The notes under the pieces: model-generated
Told to the model about the DNA's origin: nothing
The model's input: the letters and a program-made list of their open reading frames with translations, nothing else
Database searches by the model: none
Shown: piece by piece, positions 23,501 through 35,500 of the stretch
How positions within the stretch are numbered: the stretch's first letter is position 1
Layout: each line of letters begins with the position of its first letter
Translations under genes and position numbers: made by a program
Source: Sabellastarte sp. h YS-2021
Lineage: Eukaryota > Annelida > Polychaeta > Sabellida > Sabellidae
Assembly: GCA_964017235.1 (NCBI GenBank)
Contig: OZ024935.1
Span: 35,257,596-35,321,595, forward strand
Direction: 5' to 3'
DNA length: 64,000 nucleotides

Positions 23501-26500
23501 GGCCCTGACATCATGGGCTTTAACCTGATGTTAAAAGTGGGCCTCCTGGTCAGAGAGCTCATAACATAGGATCACAGTCTGCTTGATCCAAGAGGAGATA
23601 GTGGCAGGTGAGCTGTCTTTGTTGAAACCTTTCTTAAAGGAGACAAAAACCACCTCCTTATTCTGCCTGATGTCTGAGGTCCTGTCCAAATAGTAGCACA
23701 ATGCTCTGACCGGACAGAGGGACCTGTCAGACTTGAGGGATCTATCCAGAGTCGGGGCCAGGGCTGTTATAACCCCAGGGGCCACACTGGATATTCTATG
23801 GCCAGCTGATTCTAGGATAGAAAGCTGGGTGATGGATACAGGAACACCTTTGACCAATCGGATTGGTGTCCAATATATCAGTTTTGCTAGGCATGAATCT
23901 CACTTTTGCACTTGCCCGACCCAAGGGCCAAGAGGAATACCGTCTTGAAGGTCAAATGCTTCAAGGGGGCCTCCTTAATTGGATCAAAGGGAGTCTTAGC
24001 TGGTGCACGGCCAGTAAGAAGTTCCAGGAGGGTATGCCACTCCTGCCTTTGGGTCTGTCTCTGAGGAATCTATTCAGGAGACGAGCGAGATTTCCGTCCT
24101 TACTGATGTTGAAGGGTGAATTTCCCAGTTTATCAACAATGGGTGACCTATAACCATCAATGGTGCTGGGCTGTTTGCCAAGCATGTATCTCACTTCTAC
24201 GCTTGCCCGACCCCAGGGCCAAGAGGAAAACTGCCTTGAAGGTCAAATGCTTCAAGAAGGCCTATAATTGGTTCAAAATGAACCTTGTCAGCTGGTGCAA
24301 AAACCAGGGAGAGGTTCCAGGAGGGGGTTCCCCTCCGGCCTTTGGGTCTGTCTCAGTGGAAGCTATCCAGGAGACGAGTGAGATTTTCATCCTTACTAAC
24401 ACTGATGGGCAAATTTTCCAGACTATCAGCAATGGCTGACCTGTAACCATCAATGGTACTGGGCTGCAACTTCCTGTCCTGAAGCAGGTACCTAAGGAAG
24501 TCAGCAACTGACTTAATAGGTGGTGCCCGAAGTCCACCTGATGAATGATACATCACTTGGTAAAAATGACCCATTTGCCTCATAGACTGATCTGATTGAC
24601 CCCCCTTTGAGGGGCCTCAATTCTTGCTGCCACTGCCTCAGACAAGTCCTGCTCCTCGATTGCTGAGGCTCTAGGAGCCCTGCATGGAGATTAAGATTTG
24701 TCAGATTTCTCTGAGGGATCTGATCGAATGGCTATGAACAGGCTGGGCAGATTGGGCAGGCTCAGCGGGATGTGGCTGGACATGGCCACTAGATCCCAAA
24801 ACCAAGGCATGTTGGGCCACCCCGGAGCAATCAGAATGATTCTCTTACATGGGGAGTCTTGCAACTTCTCCACCACTTTGCCCAATATGGCTGATGGTGA
24901 GAAGGTGTATCCTTTTAGATCCTACCATGGCCGACTGAGCACATCCACTGCTGTGGCCACTGGCCAGGGGATCCGGTACCGGTGACACAAAACAGGTGAC
25001 TTGCTGTTGAACCTCGTGGCAAATAAGTCTATTTTGGGCCGGTGCCACCTGCTGCATATAGTGGAAGACCTCTGGAAGGAGAAACCACTGTTTGGATGGT
25101 CTGGCCTAGCCTGGACAGCCTGTCTGCTACCACATTAGGCCGGCCTGGAATGTGTCGTGCTTTAGAGTCACTTGTTTCCTGGTACACCAGGTCAAGATTC
25201 TCCATAGTAGGGCACAAAGTGGGCCCAACCATATTCCTCCTTCCTTTATGTATGACACTACTGTGGTGTTGTCAGTTGCTACAAGTACTATCTTGTTTGA
25301 GCAAAGGTCTTAGAACTCTTAAAGTCAGAAAAAACTGCTTAAAGTTCTAGATAGTTTATATACAACTTGCTTCCCGGAGGGGATCAGGTTGCTCTTGCAA
25401 AGTGCTCATCTAAGTGAGCGCCCCACCCTTCTATTGATGCGTCTGTAAATATTTGCAGAGCATGTTTTATTGGGTGTAATGGTTGGCCTGTAAGTGCATC
25501 GTCTTCCTTCAGCCACCATTGTAAATGGGGGTGCAGGGACCTGGGGACTTGGATCACCTTTTCCAGTGATTCTGGTACCACTCCAGTTGTTTTTGAGATG
25601 CCACTGTATGGGTCTCATATGAAGTCTGCCTAGATTTTTTTTTTTTTTTTTAACATGCTTTTCTGTAGATGTTAGTAACCTATCAAGGACATGAATTCCC
25701 GGACCGGGCAAGCCGGTAGGGATAGCAGTTTTAACAGTCTCTTGAAGGCTCTGTCACCAGTCCAGAGTTGGTCGGAACCGATCAGACCCGAAGACAAACT
25801 GGTAGCCTACAAAATCGAAGTCTTGTTGGGGCTCCAGCTCTGATTTCTCTAAGTTCATCAGCCAACCCAGTTGCTGACACATTATTTACTAGTTCCTGTG
25901 TATGTTGGAGACAAGCCTGGTGGGATCTGGCTCTCACCAACCAGTCATCTAGGTACTGGTGGCTTCTTAAATCCTTGTGTACGGCCATCAATTTCACCTG
26001 CTTAGGTATCACGGTGAACTGGGCCTGCTGTGGACAAACCGAATGGCAGGGCCTTGAACTGGTATGCCCGACCTTGGATGTGAAATCTCAGTCATTTCCT
26101 GGATTGTTCTTGTATAGGTATATGGACATAGGTATCCCTCCTTCAACAGTTGTACTACCTAGGGTCCAGCCCCCAAGGCTTCCTACGTTCCCAAAAGGGC
26201 TTAGTCTGGATCCTATAGGCAGATAGTGTGCCACATTTGGGACATTTGGTATTCTGACAAACATTTTCTGTCCCTCCGGACACTGGTCCGGTCTGGTGAC
26301 AATGATCCAGGTTAACAGTCTCCCTGCTCTTATTGCGGTCCGGTGGGGCTGACACAACTTTTCACACTAATAGACTCTTCGCTCCGGGCCAGCAGTCTGC
26401 AAGGTGTAGCATTTACAGAGTAATTGTCATTTGTGAGATGTCTGACCCCTGGCCGGACATGATGACAAAATTTATTATCTCTCCAGTCAAGTCCAGCACC

Positions 26501-29500
26501 GATAACAGGTTGTTGAGAGGTGTGATAAGGGAAGGTTGCCTGGCAGTAGCTTGGGACACTGTCATATCCCTGTCATATCACCAAGACCACTGACCGGTCT
26601 AAGAATTCTCTGTAACCAAATTTACATTAGGCAACTCTGTCCAGCACCAGGTAACTCGCTGTATACAGTAAGTCTCTGTAACCGGCACAAAAAACTGGCA
26701 GGCTGGGGTCACCAATGAATTTAGACGGCTACTGGGCTACATTTAGCCAGCTTTTTTTTTTTTTTTTTTTTTTTGTTTTTGTTTTAGTGAAGCACTGTAC
26801 AGTAAGGCCTGTGTAGCCAGCACCCTGTTAGTAGACTTTGTAACCGGTAGGTTGAAGCAAGTGTACAAGACTGTGTAGCCAGTACCAGTCGGTACACTCT
26901 GTAACCAGTTGTTGATGCAAGTGTACAAGGCTGTGTAGCCAGTACCAGCCGGTACACTATGTAACCAGTTGTTGAAGCAAGTGTACAAGGCTGTGTAGCC
27001 AGTACCAGCCGGTACACTATGTAACCAGTTGTTGAAGCAAGTGTACAAGGCTGTGTAGCCAGTACCAGCCGGTACACTATGTAACCAGTTGTTGAAGCAA
27101 GTGTACAAGGCTGTGTAGCCAGTCCCAGCCCGGCACACTCCGTAACCAGTTGTTGAAGCATTGTTACAACTATCTTGTGTGTCGAATTCAACTTGCTGTA
27201 GGTTTCCTCCATTAATTAAAGTATTTCTTAAATCGCACGTCTTGTTTGTAGATTTGACAGTTGCTGGGAAAGCCCTTGTAATCTATTTTTAGAAACACTT
27301 GGTGTTCGGTGTGTCACGTGACCAGCCTGCTGGTCGGAAAGACACGCGATTGGCTGATTGGAGTTCGTCAGTTGCCGCGTTCTTTTGTGATAATTAAACA
27401 TGCAAATGCGCAGTATACTGCTCATCCACAAACCCCACTACCGACAACGAAGGTCGGTTCATGAGAGAAGGACTGGTATCGCAGTAGATGTAAGTTGTGA
27501 AGAATGCAGTTCCGACCTTCCTGGTCGGTGAAAACACGTGACCTGCTTCATAATTGTCCGGAAGGACACGCGATTGGCTGACTGGAGATGACGTCAGTAT
27601 TCGCGTTCTTTGTGTGATGCTTTACCGGCAACTTTACAGTCCACAAAACCCCACTACCGACAACCAGGCCGGGTCTGCAAAGCAGGGACTGTAGTCACAG
27701 TAGACGTGAGTTCTGAAGAACGTACTTCCGACCTTCCTGGTCGGTGAAAACACGTGACCTGCTTCGTGATTGGTCGGAAGGACACGCGATTGGCTGACTG
27801 GATATGACGTCAGAGGTCGCGTTCTTTTGAGCTGGCCGGTCGGCTGATGCTTTAAAAGCAGAGAAGCCTGGACCAGTGCGCTCTGTTGAAGTCGGTTCTT
27901 CTTCTCAGCCGGCTGTACACTCAACCAGTTTCCTGGCCATCCACTGCCCTTATTACCGACACAAATGCCGGGTCCACAAGGGTGGGACTGAGAGTGAAAA
28001 TTCCTTCTATGTAGAGGTTGGTTGAAGAAATCTGAAGAATTCACCTCCTGCTTCTGATGAAAAATACTCGAGCTAGGCTGGTGTGACTGATGCTTTACAG
28101 CAGAGAAGTCTGTACCAGTGCGCTCTGATGAAGAATGCACCTTCCATAAGGGAATTCCCTCTATATACAGTGTTCAAAACTACGTAGATTGAAGTTTTCC
28201 GTGATTTGCAGTTGTAGTACTAGAAAAGACGTTTCTATGGTGACTGTAGCTGGAAGGTTACAGAAGGTACATTCAAAAAGATACGGATAAAAATACCTTG
28301 TAAGTAGTATATCCATTATTTCCTTTAATATTGTCGATCTGCCCTTAACAACACAATGGTTAAATGGAGGAAACTAGCAAAATGGTTGCCTTCATAATTC
28401 ATATTTGTCGTCGCTTACTGCCCTATCATCAATACTAAATTGAGTCAGCTAGGGAGCGTTTCCAGCAGATTTCTTTAAGTATATCCGTGCTTGATATGTA
28501 GGTAACACTTTTACAATAAATTATTTGAAAATAAGGTAGAAAATCCGTCATAATGCACACTTTTCCTTAAAATATCTGGAGATCGTAGAAAACACGTCTA
28601 CACAGTACACGCGCCAAACGAAAAAGATGCTATGACGTCAGGTTGTCTAGACAGGAAGGAAGTACGAGGCGCCATCTGGGGAGTGCACAGTACTACGGAC
28701 CGGCCAGCCGGTGGCAACACAGGACGTCTTTTTCTGGCGTTTGGCGGGCCGGTCTGCGCCGACCGGATTAGCAATTGTCCATTGGATAGGATGTATTAAC
28801 GCAATAAAAATATATGTTCTTTATTGTTTTGATGAAATATTAACCAGTAGAAAGCCTAATATAATGACGTTTTCAATAACCCGTACTTAAATATCTATCA
28901 AAAGTAACCAATTCCTGTAAATATGGCGGTAGACATAAACAAACTCGAAATGCTCGATAAATCTGTTGATTTATTAAGTAAAAATTCGTAAAATATATGA
29001 AAAATATGTGGAAATTAAGATAAATCAGGAAAGGTGAGATTTAAGCTGAATAGTCAATCATTAGAAAAATATTTATTAATGTTAATGACCGAACCCGATT
29101 GTACACTGTCACCAACGATTAATCGAGCACACATCTAATCATCCACCCACTAGTATCCATCCCTATGAAAAAACAAAACTACTTAACTGTTATCCTTTTC
29201 AACAATGAATATGAGAAGCGGATACCCACCATCACTAAGAATGAGTGTTGCTGTACCAAGACTCGTATCTGTGATCACTAAGGCTTCCAAAAAAAAAATC
29301 ATTAGAACTTCAAATTAAATAGAAATATATTATTCTTAAAACAAAATGTACTACTGTTGCTATTTTCATAATAACTGCTTTTATCGACTATGGAATATTT
29401 TTATTGTACCAATAAGGAATTTGTATCCAATTCAGTTTAAATTCTATGCAACAACACAGTCAATGTATTTTGTGATAATGATTGTGAATCTATATTACTG

Positions 29501-32500
29501 TCAACATTCTCTCTCCACAAATTGCTTGTGTCATTCCAGAGTCAATTGACTCCAATAAAACCTAATATCTGGTCAAATATGATAATGTTATATACTTTTT
29601 AAACACAACTTTCCTTATTTAAGCCATTATTTTCCACTTTATTTTACAATATTTTTACTTTATTTTCACGGCCATTTCAGAGAGTCTATATGGTATTTTA
29701 AGATTAATATTATTATATTATTGCACTAATTAATTTGAGTCCAGCTCAGTTTCAATTCTATGGAATCTGTTATAGTTGATTCTTTTTTACGAAGATTGGG
29801 TCATAATTATTTGAGGTTAAAAAGAAAAAAAAAAGAGTTACAAAAACTCTGGAACACAGGAAGTTGAAGTAGTGGAGGAAAGCAGTGCATCCTAGATGAA
29901 CAAAATTTATAAGTATAAAAATAACAAACATCAGTAAGTAAGTTTCCTATTAGGTTCTCCATTGTACACTAATTAACATTCAAAGTCAACAAAAACACAC
30001 AATATTAATAAATTAATAATGCTAAACTAATAATAACTGAATGCATGTTTGATTGGAAATCATCTATTTTTGCTATTATAATTATTAATCTTAGAATGGA
30101 AATCAGTTATATAATTTTTGCTATTTTATCAAATTTGTATAGCGGGAATTAATTCCTACAAAAATGGTTTATCTGTATTAATCTCTGAAATAGAAGCTAA
30201 CCATTTGTAAATGCGGCACATATCTCAATATTTAAAAAATAGCATCAGTGTTGCCCGAACCCCACAGCCTGGGGAAATAGTTTTCAACACCATGAGATAC
30301 AGAAGTAGTGAAACAGTACACAGATTGGGATACTTTCAGAGCAGTGTCAGTGTCCAAATAATGTTTAAGTAGAGAAAATAACATCTAAGAAAAAGAAACT
30401 GCATTTAAAGATTAATTAAGTATCAAAACAGGACATTTCAGTAAACTAAAAATTATGAAGCTTTAAGACTTTTCCCATTTTGATATTCATTTGTATGGTC
30501 AAATTATGGTTTGAATGTTTTGAATATTACCCATACATACAGATGCGCAATACATGCAAAATGTGGAGTTGGGGCAAAACCTGTGGCTCACTTGATGCAA
30601 TACCATCTGTTACTATGGGAAGTTGCAAAAGTAAAACAGTTAATGAATTCTAATATGACTTTAACAGTGCTTAATCTACATCAAAAGACACTCAAGGTGC
30701 AACAACCAAGATTCAAGTAAAAAGATATAAGAGAAATACAAGAGATAAAATAGTATCAGCTATCCCCGTAGAGAGATAAAATAGCATTAGATATGCAAGA
30801 TCAAAGGTCAAATCCAGGTCACACCATGACGTGCACACATATAACCCCCGACCAATGTCCCTACCAAATATCAACTTCCTACACCTTATGGTTTCTGAAA
30901 TATAGCCCAGACAAGGAATTATAGGTCAAGGTCACTACGGCAAGGTCAAAGGTCAAATCAAGGTCACACCATGACATTTTACATCTACACACCTTAGCCA
31001 ATATCCCAACCCAGTATCAACGTCCTACACCTTACGGTTTCCAAGATATACCCCGGACAAGATTTTATAACTCATTAGGTCACTACAGCAAGGTCAAAGG
31101 TCAAATCAAGGTCACACTATGACGTTGCACACCTACACTCCATAACCAATGTCCCTACCAAGTATCAACTTCCTACACCTTACGGTTTCCGAGATATAGC
31201 CTGGACAAGATTTTATAGGTCAAGGTCACTACGGAAGGGTCAAATCAAGGTCACACCATGAAGTTGCACACCTACACCCCCTAAATAATGTCCCTACCAA
31301 GTATCAACTTCATACACCTTACGGTTTCCGAGATACAGGCCGGACAAACTTCTTCCCGCCGCCCGCACATCTGGATACCATGGGTAAAAATGGGAGAAAT
31401 TTCTTCTACAATACAAGTTGAGTTTATTCGGGGGCAAGATTCTGTAAAAGTTACAACTTGTGTGGTGCATCTTGTACAAGTTGAAATGTATACATTGAGG
31501 CATTTTGAATGAGCTTTAACTTGATCATAGCATTAAATAAACATACATATATCAGACAGTATAGCTGGTGAAGTGGCAGATGTTTCTCTCTCAAACTGGT
31601 CTGTGTGGAGGAGCTTCACCTTACTCAGTACACTGGGACAGCTGTTTGTATGGTTCACACTTTCTATCACTCCACTTACTCCATCCCTGTACACAATACA
31701 GTTCAACCATGTCAAATGCCAAGGGGACAGAATGATGCTTCCACTTAAACGAAGATTTTGAGATGATGGCGTAAATTTTAAGAGATGGTAAAACACATGG
31801 TATTTAATGCTTTTCTAAAATATTTTATAATTTTTAACACTATTATTTTGATCAGTACTAGTCTTTTTTTTTCTATGTAGAATGTTTTCTGAGAATTCTT
31901 GTGATTTACTGATATAAAACATTTTTGGGGGTAAATTGCAAATTTAATAAGTAAATTAAATTTTTATAAGTTAATACCCTATCCAATGGACAATTGCTAA
32001 TCCGGTCGGCGCAGACCGGCCCGCCAAACGCCAGAAAAAGACGTCCTGTGTTTCCACCGGCTGGCCGGTCCCAGTACTGTGCATTCGCTAGGTGGCGCAT
32101 GGTACTTCCTTCCTGTCTAGACAACATGACGTCATATCATCTTTTTCGTTGTCTAAACCTATTAGACCCCTAGTAAGCTGATAGCGGGGTCGGTGGGAGG
32201 GTCTTGTGTGTCCATTGGATAGGGTATTAACTTATAAAAATTTAATTTACTTATTAAATTTGCAATTTTATTGCGTTAATACTTCCTATCCAATGGACAA
32301 TTGCTGAATAACTACCGCTTGGCCGGCGGGTAAGCTACTAGGGACTTATGTGAACTCACCAGTAATAGCAAATTTTAACCTACGGTCTAGGCTGACTTCG
32401 TCAGGAGACCTATAGGCCCAGGCCTGGGTTGACCTTAAGGTCAGGAAACCTTGTAAGGCCATGGTCGGTTGCCAGCAGCCGGTTACCCGGGGCTATACCG

Positions 32501-35500
32501 CCGTTGCCCGCCCCCCTTTTGCAGACCTGCTCTGAGGTAGGGGAAGAGAGGGATGAGTTCAGTCCCAGAATGCAAATAAACCTCCAAAAGGAAGCACGCC
32601 ACACTTAATTCTTATGTACATGAAGAAACTGTTTATACATATATACAAATCTCCTCAATCTAAGGGTCACTTGTGGATCTGCTGAGCAGCCACTACCGAG
32701 CCCAATTGGTAAGGCTCTGAATCAGCCCAAGCCCCGCCCTTCAGATAGAACTATGTGAAGGTATTATGTGACTTCAGTGGCAGGCTGACAAGACTGTATC
32801 CAAGGAAACTCCCGACTGGAAGACCTTAGAAGCATCAAAGGCCCTGACATCATGGGTTTTTAACCTGATGTAAAGTGTGGGCCTCCTGGTCAGAGAGCTC
32901 ATAACATAGGATCACAGTCTGCTTGATCCAAGAGGAGATAGTGGCAGGTGAGATGTCTTTGTCAAAACCTTTCTTAAAGGAGACAAAAACCACCTCCTTA
33001 TTCTGCCCGAGGTCCTGTCCAAATAGTAGCGCAATGCTCTGACTGGACAGAGGGACCTGTCAGACTTGAGGGATCTATCCAGAGTTGGGGCCAGGGCTGT
33101 TATACCCCTGGGGCCACACTGTCTGGACCCTCTTTGGCCAGCTGATTCTTGGGGAGAAAGCTGGGTGACAGGTACAGGGACACCTTGACCAGTCAGACTG
33201 GTGTCTAATATTTCTGTTTTGCCAGGCATGTATCTCACTTCTACTCTTGCCTGACCCCAGGGCCAAGAGGAAAACTGTCTTGAAGGTCAAATGCTTCAAG
33301 GAGGCCTCTGTAATTGGTTCAAAATGACCCTTGTCAGCTGGTGCAAAAACCAGGGAGAGGTTCCAGGAGGGGATTCACTTCCGGCCTTTGGGTCTGTCTC
33401 GGTGGAAACTATCCAGGAGACGAGTGAGATTTTCATCCTTACTGATATTGATGGGCGAATTTCCCAGTCTATCAGCAATGTCTGACCTGTAACCATCAAT
33501 GGTGCTGGGCTGCAACTTCCTGTCCTGAAATAGGTACATAAGGAAGTCAGCAACTAACTTTACAGGTGGTGCCCCGAAGTCCACCTGATGAATGATACAT
33601 CACTTGTAAAAATGGCCCACTTGCCTCATAGACTGATCTGATTGATCCCCTGTGAGGAGCCTCAACTCTTGCTGCCACTGCCTCAGACAAGCCCTGCTCC
33701 TTGATTGCTGAGGCTCTAGGAGCCCTGCATGGATATTAAGGTTTGTCAGATTTCTGTGAGGGATCTGATTGAATGGCTGTCAACAGGTTGGGCATATTGG
33801 GCAGGCTCAGTGGGATTTGGCTGGACGTAGCCACTAGATCCCAAAACCAAGGCATGTTGGGCCACCCCGGAGCAATCAGAATGATTCTCTTGCATGGGGA
33901 GTCCTGCAACTTCTCCACCACTTTGCCCAATATGGCTGATGGTGGGAAGGTGTATGCTTTCAGATCCTACCATGGCCGACTGAGCGCATCCACTGCTGTG
34001 GCCAGGGGATCCGGTACCAGTGACACAAACACAGGCAACCTGTTGTTGAACCTCGTGGCAAATAAGTCTATTTGGGCCGGTGCCACCTGCTGCATAGAGT
34101 GGAAGACCTCTGGAAGGAAAAACCACTGTTTGGATGGTCTGGCCTAGCCTGGATAGCTTGTCTGCTACCACATTCGGCCGGCCTGGAATGTGTCATGCTT
34201 TAGTCACTTGTTTCCTGGTACACCAGGTCAAGATTCTCCATAGTAGGGCACAAAGTGGGCTCGACCTCATGCCTCCTTCCTTGTTTATGTATGACACTAC
34301 TGTGGTGTTGTCAGTTGCTACAGGTACTATCTTGTTGAGCAAAGGTCTTGGAACTCTTTTAAGGCCAGAAAGAACTGCTTTAAGTTCTAGATAGTTTATA
34401 TGCAGCTTGCTTCACAGAGGGGACCAGGTTGCTCTTGCAAGTGCTCGTCTAAGCGAGTGCCCCACCCTTCTATTGATGCGTCTGTAATTATTTGCAGAGC
34501 ATGTTTTATTGGGTGTAATGGTTGGACTGTAAGTACATTGTCTTCCTTCAGCCATCATTGTAAAGGGGGTGCAAGGACCTGGGGGTTGGGATCACCTTTT
34601 GCAGTGATTCTGGGACCCTCCAGTTGTGTTTGTGATGCCACTGAATGAGTCTCATATGAAGTTGGCCTACATGAACTTGCTTTTCTGTAGCTGTTAGTAA
34701 GCCTATCACGGACCTGAATTCCCGGACCGGGCAACCCGGTTGGGATAGCAATTTCAGCATTTTCTCTTGAAGGTTCTGCTACCGGTCTGGAGTCAGTCGG
34801 ACCGGATCAGACCTGAGGTCGAACTGGTAGCCTACAAAACTGAAGTCTTGTTTGGGCTCCAGCTCTGATTTCTCTTAAGTTCACCAGCCAACCTAGTTGC
34901 TGACACATTATTTACTAGTTCCTGTGTATGTTGGAGACAAGCCTGGTGGGATCTGGCTCTCACCAACCAGTCGTCTAGGTACTGGTGGTTTCTTAAATCC
35001 TTGTGTATGGCCATCAATTCACCTCCTTTGGTATCACGATGAACTCCAAAGGTGCTGTGGACAAACCGAAAGGCAGGGCCTTGAAATGGTATGCCCGACC
35101 TTGGATGTGAAATCTCAGGCATTTCCTGGATTGTTCTTGTATAGGTATATGGACATAGGTATCCCTCCTTCAACAATTGTACTACCTAGGGTCCAGCCCC
35201 CAAGGCTTCCTAAGTTCCCAAAAAGAGCTTAGTCTGGACCCTACAGGCAGATTGTGTGCCAAATTTGGGACAGTTGGTATCCTGACAATATTTCCTGTCC
35301 ATCCGGACACTGGTCCGGTCTGGTGACAATGGTCCAAGTTAACAGTCTCTCTGTTCTTATTATGGTCGGGTGGGGCTGACACAACTTTTCACATCAATAG
35401 ACTCTTTGCCCCGGGCCAGCAGCCTGCAAGGTGCAGCATTTACAGAGCAATTGTCATTTGTGAGATGTCTGACCCCTGGCCGGACATGATGACAAAATTT

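Larger units (their letters stand above)
22602..28809 (-). mobile_element. DIRS element 2, non-autonomous, in the intron between exons 9 and 10
   Basis: About 6.2 kb on the minus strand. The right end at 22602 and left end at 28809 are defined by terminal repeats and by the internal complementary region at 22872-22968. The two terminal repeats are identical over about 165 bases (22640-22810 against 28613-28790). The coding region is broken throughout, and gag is replaced by tandem repeats. Most similar in structure and lesions to element 3. Confidence 0.9.

Noticed and set aside
26784-27212. Repeat protein of 20-residue units on the minus strand
   Set aside because: Two frames are open at once over a 60-bp minisatellite, which follows from the period being a multiple of three. 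No start context or conserved partner in element 3.
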